A DNA stretch of 64,000 nucleotides from Anaerococcus vaginimassiliensis. Lineage in GTDB: Bacteria > Bacillota > Clostridia > Tissierellales > Peptoniphilaceae. The stretch covers positions 414,191-478,190 of the forward strand of contig NZ_LR130844.1 in NCBI RefSeq assembly GCF_900626155.1, read 5' to 3'. The notes below the pieces were generated by a model. The model was not told the origin of the DNA. It saw nothing but the letters and a program-made list of their open reading frames with translations, and made no database searches. Position numbers and translations under genes: made by a program. Of this stretch, positions 16,300-26,398 are shown one piece after another. The stretch's first letter is position 1, and each line of letters starts with the position of its first letter.

Positions 16300-16464
16300 T
16301 GGTGGGCCTTTAGGGACTTCGAACCCTGTGGCCTTGTCCCTTGCAGGGTTTTAAATAAGTTAGCATTTAAAATCTCTTAGGCGAATGAAATGAGCCCAGA
16401 GAACAGTTATGAGTGTGCTCATAACCGGTTTGTTGGCAAAAAAAACACCTCATAGCTGAGATGT
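16300..16464 (-). repeat. tRNA-Ile2-associated element, copy 1 (most distal intact copy)
   Basis: It begins with a copy of the tRNA-Ile2 3' end (TGGTGGGCC; CCA end on the minus strand) and a T-arm remnant, then CCCTG/CAGGG, AAATG and TCTCT/AGAGA hairpins, then an inverted 11-base piece of the tRNA anticodon arm, and ends in a terminator-like hairpin. Period to the next copy is 165 bases. Confidence 0.75.
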
Positions 16465-16631
16465 TTGCTGGGTCTTTAAGGACTCGAACCCTGTGGCCTT
16501 GTCCCTTGCAGGGTTTTAAATAAGTTAGCATTTAATATCTCTGAGGCGAATGAAATGAGCCCAGAGAACAGTTATGAGTGTGCTCATAACCGGTTGTTGG
16601 GCAAAAAAAAACACCTCATAGATGAGATGTT
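16465..16631 (-). repeat. tRNA-Ile2-associated element, copy 2
   Basis: Nearly identical to copy 3, with small changes in the tRNA 3'-end part (TGCTGGGTC instead of TGGTGGGCC). Period to copy 3 is 167 bases. Confidence 0.75.
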
Positions 16632-16797
16632 TGGTGGGCCTTTTGGGACTCGAACCCTGTGGCCTTGTCCCTTGCAGGGTTTTAAATGCGTTAGCATTTT
16701 AAATCTCTGAGGCGAATGAAATGAGCCCAGAGAACAGTTATGAGTGTGCTCATAACCGGTTGTTGGGCAAAAAAAAACACCTCATAGATGAGATGTT
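16632..16797 (-). repeat. tRNA-Ile2-associated element, copy 3 (next to the functional tRNA)
   Basis: Contains the tRNA 3' end copy, a T-arm of which only three stem pairs remain, hairpins at 16684-16699 and 16704-16733, and CTCATAACCGG (16749-16759), an exact inverted copy of the tRNA-Ile2 anticodon-arm 3' strand. It closes with the terminator hairpin at 16769-16797. Confidence 0.8.
16769..16797 (-). terminator. Terminator of the tRNA operon
   Basis: A 10-bp stem (16776-16785 with 16788-16797, one G-T pair) directly after the tRNA-Ile2 CCA end, followed by T7 or more on the minus strand. The same hairpin recurs at the end of every downstream repeat copy. Confidence 0.85.
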
Positions 16798-16874
16798 TGG
16801 TGGGCCTCCAGGGACTCGAACCCTGGACCTACCGGTTATGAGCCGGGCGCTCTAACCGACTGAGCTAGAGGCCC
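16798..16874 (-). tRNA. tRNA-Ile2 (anticodon CAT, probable lysidine) or tRNA-Met
   Basis: Complete cloverleaf with encoded CCA; anticodon at 16838-16840. The acceptor GGGCCTC and the anticodon arm GGCTCATAACCG resemble bacterial tRNA-Ile2, whose CAU is modified to k2CAU, more than elongator Met. A separate initiator tRNA-Met lies at 18655. Confidence 0.85.
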
Positions 16875-16907
16875 ACAAAAACAAAAGTTAATTGTTACTT
16901 AATTTTA

Positions 16908-16984
<77 letters not shown>

Positions 16985-16989
16985 ATATG

Positions 16990-17065
16990 TGGCAGGGGAG
17001 ACAGGATTTGAACCCGCGACATCTGGTTTTGGAGACCGACGTTCTGCCAGCTGAACTACTCCCCT
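16990..17065 (-). tRNA. tRNA-Trp(CCA)
   Basis: Acceptor AGGGGAG and anticodon loop CTCCAAA give CCA. Discriminator G and encoded CCA, as in Bacillus tRNA-Trp. Confidence 0.93.
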
Positions 17066-17125
17066 ATATTAAGATTGATAGTAATATTAACCGGTTGTAA
17101 GATAAACCTATCTATCCAAAAAAAT

Positions 17126-17201
17126 TGGTGCCCAGAGGCGGAATCGAACCACCGACACGGGGATTTTCAGTCCCCTGCTCTACCGACTGAGCTATCTGGG
17201 C
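17126..17201 (-). tRNA. tRNA-Phe(GAA)
   Basis: Anticodon arm GGGGA-CTGAAAA-TCCCC; acceptor GCCCAGA; CCA encoded. Confidence 0.95.
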
Positions 17202-17207
17202 AAGTTA

Positions 17208-17301
17208 TGGCGGAGAAGGAGGGATTTGAACCCTCGCATCCCTATTGACAGGATCTACTCCCTTAGCAGGGGAGCCTCTTCAGCCACTTGAGTACTTCTC
17301 C
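17208..17301 (-). tRNA. tRNA-Ser(GCT)
   Basis: Class II tRNA with a long variable arm; acceptor GGAGAAG; anticodon loop CTGCTAA; CCA encoded. Confidence 0.94.
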
Positions 17302-17346
17302 ATAAGCTATAAAGCTTATAGCTTCGCTTTATATTAAGCTTGCTTT

Positions 17347-17436
17347 TGGCGGAGAGGAAGGGATTCGAACCCTTGTGAGCCAATGACTCTAACGGTTTTC
17401 AAGACCGCCCCGTTATGACCGCTTCGGTACCTCTCC
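17347..17436 (-). tRNA. tRNA-Ser(TGA)
   Basis: Class II tRNA with a long variable arm; acceptor GGAGAGG; anticodon loop CTTGAAA; CCA encoded. Confidence 0.94.
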
Positions 17437-17565
17437 AAATATTAAAATATAATGATAAGTAATCAAATGGCTTAGATTTTAAACATATCCATAAAATTAA
17501 ATCGTCGATACTATAGTCGACGAATTTCCAATTCCACCCTGATAGACAGGATGGATATTGTTTTT

Positions 17566-17641
17566 TGGTGACCCATCGGAGATTCGAACTCCGGACACCC
17601 TGATTAAAAGTCAGGTGCTCTACCGGCTGAGCTAATGGATC
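17566..17641 (-). tRNA. tRNA-Lys(TTT)
   Basis: Anticodon arm CCTGA-CTTTTAA-TCAGG; acceptor GATCCAT with one G-T pair; CCA encoded. Confidence 0.94.
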
Positions 17642-17645
17642 ATAT

Positions 17646-17721
17646 TGGCTGGGATAGCAGGACTCGAACCTACGCATACCAGAGTCAAAGTCTGGTGCCT
17701 TACCGACTTGGCTATATCCCA
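17646..17721 (-). tRNA. tRNA-Gln(TTG)
   Basis: Acceptor TGGGATA with U1-A72 as in tRNA-Gln; anticodon loop CTTTGAC; CCA encoded. First tRNA of the promoter-proximal group Gln-Lys-Ser-Ser-Phe-Trp-Ile-Ile2. Confidence 0.94.
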
Positions 17722-17740
17722 ACGTTCAAAGTACGGTATA

Positions 17741-17769
17741 ATTATATCATAAACGATTTAAGCTGTCAA
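17741..17769 (-). promoter_or_regulatory. Promoter of the Gln-to-Ile2 tRNA operon
   Basis: Perfect TTGACA (17764-17769), 17-base spacer, TATAAT (17741-17746) on the minus strand, 20 bases before tRNA-Gln. Confidence 0.9.
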
Positions 17770-17816
17770 GCTTTTTTTCGTTTTTATAAGTTCCAGTCTT
17801 ACTTTAGAAATTGTCA

Positions 17817-17893
17817 TGGCGCACCCTCCAGGATTCGAACCTGGGACACACGGATTAGAAGTCCGATGCTCTATCCAGCTGAGCTAAGGGTGC
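17817..17893 (-). tRNA. tRNA-Arg(TCT)
   Basis: Anticodon arm CGGA-CTTCTAA-TCCG; acceptor GCACCCT; CCA encoded. Confidence 0.94.
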
Positions 17894-17896
17894 ATA

Positions 17897-17970
17897 TGGA
17901 GCGGGTGAAGGGAATCGAACCCTCGCAACCAGCTTGGAAGGCTGGGGCTCTACCACTGAGCTACACCCGC
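17897..17970 (-). tRNA. tRNA-Gly(TCC)
   Basis: 74 bases; acceptor GCGGGTG; anticodon arm CCAGC-CTTCCAA-GCTGG; CCA encoded. Confidence 0.94.
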
Positions 17971-17986
17971 ATAGGTGTTAAAAAAT

Positions 17987-18072
17987 TGGTGGGGATGAGC
18001 GGATTCGAACCACTGAAAGCTAAGCTAACGGATTTACAGTCCGTCCCATTTGGCCAACTCTGGAACATCCCC
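17987..18072 (-). tRNA. tRNA-Tyr(GTA)
   Basis: Class II tRNA; acceptor GGGGATG; anticodon arm CGGA-CTGTAAA-TCCG; CCA encoded. Confidence 0.94.
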
Positions 18073-18097
18073 ATATATTTAATTTCCAAAATATTAT

Positions 18098-18173
18098 TGG
18101 AGCTGATGATAGGACTTGAACCTACAACCTATTGATTACAAATCAATTGCTCTACCAATTGAGCTACATCAGC
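18098..18173 (-). tRNA. tRNA-Thr(TGT)
   Basis: Acceptor GCTGATG; anticodon arm TTGA-TTTGTAA-TCAA; CCA encoded. Confidence 0.94.
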
Positions 18174-18199
18174 ACATTGGATCACTATTGCAATCCAAA

Positions 18200-18276
18200 T
18201 GGCGACTCGGATGGGATTCGAACCCACGACCTCCGCCGTGACAGGGCGGCATTCTAACCAGCTGAACTACCGAGCC
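18200..18276 (-). tRNA. tRNA-Asp(GTC)
   Basis: Acceptor GGCTCGG with a G2-T pair; anticodon arm CCGCC-CTGTCAC-GGCGG; CCA encoded. Confidence 0.94.
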
Positions 18277-18310
18277 ATATTCGCTTTTAAAGCGATTATA
18301 TAGGTATTAT

Positions 18311-18386
18311 TGGTGGAAGTAACAGGGCTCGAACCTGTGACCCCCTGCTTGTAAGGCAGATGCTCTCCCAACTGAGCTATACTTCC
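18311..18386 (-). tRNA. tRNA-Val(TAC)
   Basis: Acceptor GGAAGTA; anticodon arm CTGC-CTTACAA-GCAG; CCA encoded. Confidence 0.94.
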
Positions 18387-18390
18387 ATAT

Positions 18391-18569
18391 TGGTGACCCT
18401 ACCAGGATTTGCAACCCAGTCCCTTTCAGGGTTTCAAATGTTTACATTTGAAATCTTTGAGACGAGCTCTGGCGAGTCCAAAGAACTTAGCACCGTTACG
18501 GTGGTATCCCCGTCATACGAAGATGTTCTTTTATAAATATATTAGTTTATAAATATATTAGTTAAATAT
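18391..18569 (-). repeat. tRNA-Glu-associated element (single copy of the tRNA-3'-end repeat family)
   Basis: The distal end (18391-18409) repeats the tRNA-Glu 3' end TGGTGACCCTACC, here with a broken T-loop. Inside are a 9-bp hairpin (18432-18440 with 18445-18453) and a two-part stem (18454-18484) matching the Ile2 copies in position but not in bases. An inverted 12-base piece of the tRNA-Glu anticodon arm lies at 18499-18510. The element ends in a direct duplication of ATAAATATATTAGTT (about 18534-18565). Confidence 0.75.
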
Positions 18570-18644
18570 TGGTGACCCTACCGGGATTCGAACCCGGGAT
18601 ACCACCGTGAAAGGGTGGTGTCTTAACCGCTTGACCATAGGGCC
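18570..18644 (-). tRNA. tRNA-Glu(TTC)
   Basis: Acceptor GGCCCTA; anticodon arm CACC-CTTTCAC-GGTG; CCA encoded. The repeat element lies directly at its 3' end. Confidence 0.94.
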
Positions 18645-18654
18645 TAAAAATTAT

Positions 18655-18731
<77 letters not shown>

Positions 18732-18755
18732 ATATTAGTTAGAGTAGTAGGGTTA

Positions 18756-18844
18756 TGGTGCCGAGAATCGGAATCGAACCGATACGGTGTTTAACCACCG
18801 CAGGATTTTAAGTCCTGTGCGTCTGCCAGTTCCGCCACCCCGGC
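18756..18844 (-). tRNA. tRNA-Leu(TAA)
   Basis: Class II tRNA; acceptor GCCGGGG; anticodon arm AGGA-CTTAAAA-TCCT; CCA encoded. Confidence 0.94.
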
Positions 18845-18856
18845 GCAGACAATATT

Positions 18857-18931
18857 TGGCGCTCAGGGTGGGACTCGAACCCACAACCTACCGGTTAACA
18901 GCCGGGTGCTCCACCATTGAGCTACCTAAGC
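18857..18931 (-). tRNA. tRNA-Asn(GTT)
   Basis: Acceptor GCTTAGG; anticodon arm CCGG-CTGTTAA-CCGG; CCA encoded. First tRNA after the promoter at 18946-18975. Confidence 0.93.
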
Positions 18932-18945
18932 ACTACAACGATAAT

Positions 18946-18975
18946 ATTATAACATGTATTTTATATCGCTGTCAA
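18946..18975 (-). promoter_or_regulatory. Promoter of the Asn-to-Arg tRNA operon
   Basis: TTGACA (18970-18975), an 18-base spacer and TATAAT (18946-18951) on the minus strand, between the 5S genes and tRNA-Asn. Confidence 0.88.
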
Positions 18976-19008
18976 GTTTTTTATCTAAATTGCTTAGATA
19001 TTTTTGTT

Positions 19009-19121
19009 TAGCTACTACCTAGTCTCCCGGGAGGCTGCCCTCCGAGTACCATCGGCGTTATGAGGCTTAACTTCTGTGTTCGGTATGGGAACAGGTGTAT
19101 CCCTCATGCTATCGTAACTAT
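19009..19121 (-). rRNA. rrf: 5S rRNA, second tandem copy
   Basis: The core GTTCCCATACCGAACACAG and the CCTCCCGGGAG arm are intact. Terminal helix TAGTTAC/GTAGCTA differs from the first copy but still pairs. Ends are approximate. Confidence 0.9.
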
Positions 19122-19127
19122 ATTGTT

Positions 19128-19239
19128 TGGCGACTACCTAGTCTCCCGGGAGGTTGCCCTCCGAGTACCATCGGCGTTATAAGGCTTAACTTCTGTGTTC
19201 GGTATGGGAACAGGTGTATCCCTTATGCCATCATCACCA
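19128..19239 (-). rRNA. rrf: 5S rRNA, first tandem copy
   Basis: Nearly identical to the neighbouring 5S in the body. The terminal helix is TGGTGA/TCGCCA. It is 8 bases from the second copy and follows the 23S gene. Ends are approximate. Confidence 0.93.
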
Positions 19240-19411
19240 TATTTATGAACCTTCTAAATAGCGTCTAGTATTTTTACTAGACCTCATCCCTACTAGCTAC
19301 GTCGTAGCTTTCTTACCAATCGCACTTCGTGCTCTTGGGAAAGCCTGACGGCTGACCTACCATCGATTTGCTTTGCAAATCGGGTTAGGGACAAGCAAAA
19401 ATATTTCCAGT
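19240..19411 (-). other. 23S-5S spacer with several hairpins
   Basis: About 170 bases holding small perfect stems such as GTCTAGT/ACTAGAC, AGCTACG/CGTAGCT, GCAC/GTGC and GATTTGC/GCAAATC. No gene is seen. Probably rRNA processing signals. Confidence 0.5.
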
Positions 19412-22475
<3,064 letters not shown>

Positions 22476-22712
22476 AAATATTTTTTGCTATTTAGTTTTA
22501 TGCCTAAGCTGAGTGGGTTCGAAATCTTTGATTTCGAATTATTTTAGAATTTGTCGCTTTAGCGTCAAATGATAAAATAACGTTACTTACTAATAACTTT
22601 TTCACTTCTTTAGGCTGGTTCGATTTTGAGCTTACCGTCTCTTCGTATTAATATACTCAGCGTTTGAATCCACTCCGTGGTGGGTCCTCTCAAAGCCGGA
22701 CGGACTTGCTCA

Positions 22713-22788
22713 TGGTGGAGATAAAGAGATTCGAACTCTTGACCCCCTGCGTGCAAGGCAGGTGCTCTCCCAGCTGAGCTATATCCCC
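22713..22788 (-). tRNA. tRNA-Ala(TGC)
   Basis: Located in the 16S-23S spacer; acceptor GGGGATA; anticodon arm CTGC-CTTGCAC-GCAG; CCA encoded. Confidence 0.95.
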
Positions 22789-22896
22789 ATGTTTAATGAT
22801 ATTTATTTGTTTTTAGGTTAAAAATACCTTAATATTTTAATACCAACGATCTTTATTTTCTTTTCTGTGTGAGAAGCTAGCGTACCAGCTTCTCAT

Positions 22897-24428
<1,532 letters not shown>

Positions 24429-24656
24429 TAGTATGAGCCGTTTTTAATCTTGGCTTATTCATTTACATCTGACTTTTGTCTGATGCGTGATTTAAATTTG
24501 TCCTTATTTTATAAATAAGAATCATTGTTATATAAAGAAATTAACTAAAGGTTATTAGTTGTTTTCGTTTATATCTTATATAACTTAATAGTTATATAGA
24601 TCGTTGATATTAATTTGTTAAGGTTCATGTCATTCGCTTACCGCGTTGACTATTAC
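24429..24656 (-). other. rRNA operon leader
   Basis: AT-rich leader between the promoter-proximal -10 box and the 16S 5' end. It probably carries the 16S processing stalk and antitermination signals. No ORF is seen. Confidence 0.6.
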
Positions 24657-24685
24657 ATAGTACCACAGTATTTTTTGTTTGTCAA
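24657..24685 (-). promoter_or_regulatory. rRNA promoter P2
   Basis: TTGACA (24680-24685), 17-base spacer, TACTAT (24657-24662) on the minus strand, the nearer of two tandem promoters upstream of 16S. Confidence 0.85.
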
Positions 24686-24751
24686 GCTTTTTTTGAATTT
24701 TTTTATTAATTCTTTGTTTTTAGCTCGACTGCTTTCGCAATGACAATTTAT

Positions 24752-24780
24752 ATATTACACCCTTACTTTTCTTTTGTCAA
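24752..24780 (-). promoter_or_regulatory. rRNA promoter P1
   Basis: TTGACA (24775-24780), 17-base spacer, TAATAT (24752-24757) on the minus strand. Tandem promoters about 95 bases apart are usual for rRNA operons. Confidence 0.85.
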
Positions 24781-24788
24781 ATTTTTTT

Positions 24789-24823
24789 ATAAAAAAATCA
24801 CCAATATTATCTATTGGTGATTT
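24789..24823 (-). terminator. Terminator of the branching enzyme/SGNH/MscS/DUF951 operon
   Basis: A 12-bp stem (24795-24806 with 24812-24823) followed by a run of T on the minus strand, immediately past the DUF951 stop and before the rRNA promoters. Confidence 0.88.
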
Positions 24824-24827
24824 TAAC

Positions 24828-25052
24828 TTATTCTTCTGGCTCATAGTTTACTATCGAAACCATTTTGCCTTCTTTATTTTTTATTTTTCTTATTTTTTTG
24901 TCAAAGTCCAGCCTTTTCATCCATATGTTTTTTTCACAGCCTAGACATTTTAGTTTAATGTCTGCGCCTAGCCTAGTTATTTGCCAGAGGTTTTCTCCAC
25001 ATGGATGGCCTTTCTTTAAGCTTACTATGTCGTTTATTTTATATTTCTTCAT
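24828..25052 (-). CDS. DUF951 family protein
   Basis: This small protein (74 residues from the chosen start) has the DUF951 pattern: YKINDIVSLKKGHPCGEN, then ITRLGADIKLKCLGCEK, giving Cys residues that look like a metal site, then a basic tail. The function is unknown. The start at 25052 gives a GGAG spacing of 10 bases; the ATG at 25061 leaves only one base after GGAG and is less likely. It overlaps the MscS gene end. DUF951 genes often follow MscS-type channels in Firmicutes, as here. Confidence 0.85.
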   Translation of the reverse strand: MKKYKINDIVSLKKGHPCGENLWQITRLGADIKLKCLGCEKNIWMKRLDFDKKIRKIKNKEGKMVSIVNYEPEE

Positions 25053-25890
25053 TTTTGCCATACTCCACTAATGAGCTTTTTATATTTCTTTCTTCCATTT
25101 CTTTTTTTATTAGAATTCTCGCTTTTCTAGATATTTCCCATTGCAAGCCCGCTCTTACTCGTGCTATGATTCTAACCTTATAAGAGAATTCATTTAAATC
25201 TTTTATTTCAAATATCTCAAATTTTTCTTTGAATACTTTCTTATATTCTTCCATTTGACTAAGTTCGTTAGAAACTTTTGCTACCATATCTTTTACTTCT
25301 TCCAGACTTGTGTCATAGGATACACTGAAGGTTGCTTCTGATGCCATAAATCCTCTATTGAAGTTTCTAACTGTGGTTATTTCTGAGTTAGGTATTATAT
25401 GAAGCGATCCATCAAAGTCTCTTACTTTTGTAACTCTAAAGTCTAAAGCTTCTACTTCTCCTTCTACTCCAGCAGCCATAATCCACTCTCCAACTCTTAT
25501 CTTATCATCAAGGATTATAAAAATTCCTTTGATAAAATCCGCAATGAGAGTTTGAGTACCAAGGGCTATGGCAACACCGCCTACTCCAGCTGTCGCTATT
25601 AGAGTTGATGTATTTATCCCAAATATATCAAGGATCATTGTAATCGCTATAAATATAATTACAACTCGTATCACTGAGTAAAGGGCTTTTGATATGGTGC
25701 TGATTTTGTTTTTGTTTACATCTGATTTCTTTACAACCCTTCCTCCTAAGAATTTATCAATTAGTTTTCTCAGAAGATTTAGTATTATTTTTGAAACGAG
25801 CACTACTAATATTATAGAAATTGCTCCATATATTAGTTTGTTTTTCATAAGCTCTCTTATCATTTCTTGGTTTTCTATTTGTTCAATCAT
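25039..25890 (-). CDS. Small-conductance mechanosensitive channel (MscS family)
   Basis: This 283-residue protein has hydrophobic segments near 15-40, 70-95 and 100-125. The third contains the pore-lining pattern GVGGVAIALGTQTLIADFIKG typical of MscS, followed by the beta domain (LDDKIRVGEWIMAAGVEGEVE) and a soluble alpha/beta domain. It would release solutes during osmotic downshock. It lies between an SGNH hydrolase (8-base overlap) and DUF951. Confidence 0.92.
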   Translation of the reverse strand: MIEQIENQEMIRELMKNKLIYGAISIILVVLVSKIILNLLRKLIDKFLGGRVVKKSDVNKNKISTISKALYSVIRVVIIFIAITMILDIFGINTSTLIATAGVGGVAIALGTQTLIADFIKGIFIILDDKIRVGEWIMAAGVEGEVEALDFRVTKVRDFDGSLHIIPNSEITTVRNFNRGFMASEATFSVSYDTSLEEVKDMVAKVSNELSQMEEYKKVFKEKFEIFEIKDLNEFSYKVRIIARVRAGLQWEISRKARILIKKEMEERNIKSSLVEYGKNEEI

Positions 25891-26398
25891 CGATCTCCCT
25901 TATTATTTTTTCTGCAAGCTTCTTATGAAAGTCACTATCTAGATGAATCCCATCTATATACCTACCAGAAATTTTTCTAGCATCTATTAGAGAAAAATTG
26001 TAACTATCTTTAAGAGTAATTAACTTCTCATATAGATAGTCCACTTTCTTATTTGCTTCTTTATAGAAACTATAGATTTCTTCTTCCTCTACATATGGAG
26101 GTAAAATCACTATTTTCCTAGTGGCTTTCGATATATCTAATATACTTTTAAGATTTTGGTAGGCAAACTCGACGCTTACTCCATTTAAAAAATCATTGCT
26201 CCCACCAAAGACAACTAATACATCGTCTTTCTCTTCTTCCATAAATCTTTTGTACCTATTTAGCATTTCTTCTGTAACCGACCCATTTACACCGAGGTTT
26301 CTAACAACAAAGCCCGCCTTCTCTAGAAAGCGGGTATAATTTTTGTCATAAACTAGGTAACCTTCTGTGAAAGAATCTCCTAGACATATTATCTTCAT
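25883..26398 (-). CDS. SGNH/GDSL-type hydrolase
   Basis: This 171-residue protein has the catalytic blocks of the family: GDSFTEG (about 7-13, nucleophile Ser), a Gly in LGVNGSV, GGSNDFL (about 65) and DGIHLD near 154, which supplies the Asp-His pair. No signal peptide is seen, so it is cytosolic. The substrate is unknown (esters of lipids or carbohydrates are typical). It overlaps the branching enzyme stop by four bases and the MscS start by eight. Confidence 0.85.
   Translation of the reverse strand: MKIICLGDSFTEGYLVYDKNYTRFLEKAGFVVRNLGVNGSVTEEMLNRYKRFMEEEKDDVLVVFGGSNDFLNGVSVEFAYQNLKSILDISKATRKIVILPPYVEEEEIYSFYKEANKKVDYLYEKLITLKDSYNFSLIDARKISGRYIDGIHLDSDFHKKLAEKIIREIDD

Noticed and set aside
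16300-16797. The tandem repeats as a CRISPR array
   Set aside because: Units are ~166 bases, nearly identical over their full length, and begin with tRNA 3'-end sequence. There are no short repeats with unique spacers and no cas genes.
16798-16874. Calling this tRNA an elongator tRNA-Met
   Set aside because: The anticodon is CAT, but the acceptor and anticodon-arm sequence fit tRNA-Ile2 better. The call is left open and could be settled by identity elements or tRNAscan-SE isotype scores.
17399-18135. Long open frames across the tRNA cluster (for example 17399-17722 minus and 17635-18135 plus)
   Set aside because: They run through complete tRNA genes and contain no protein family features.
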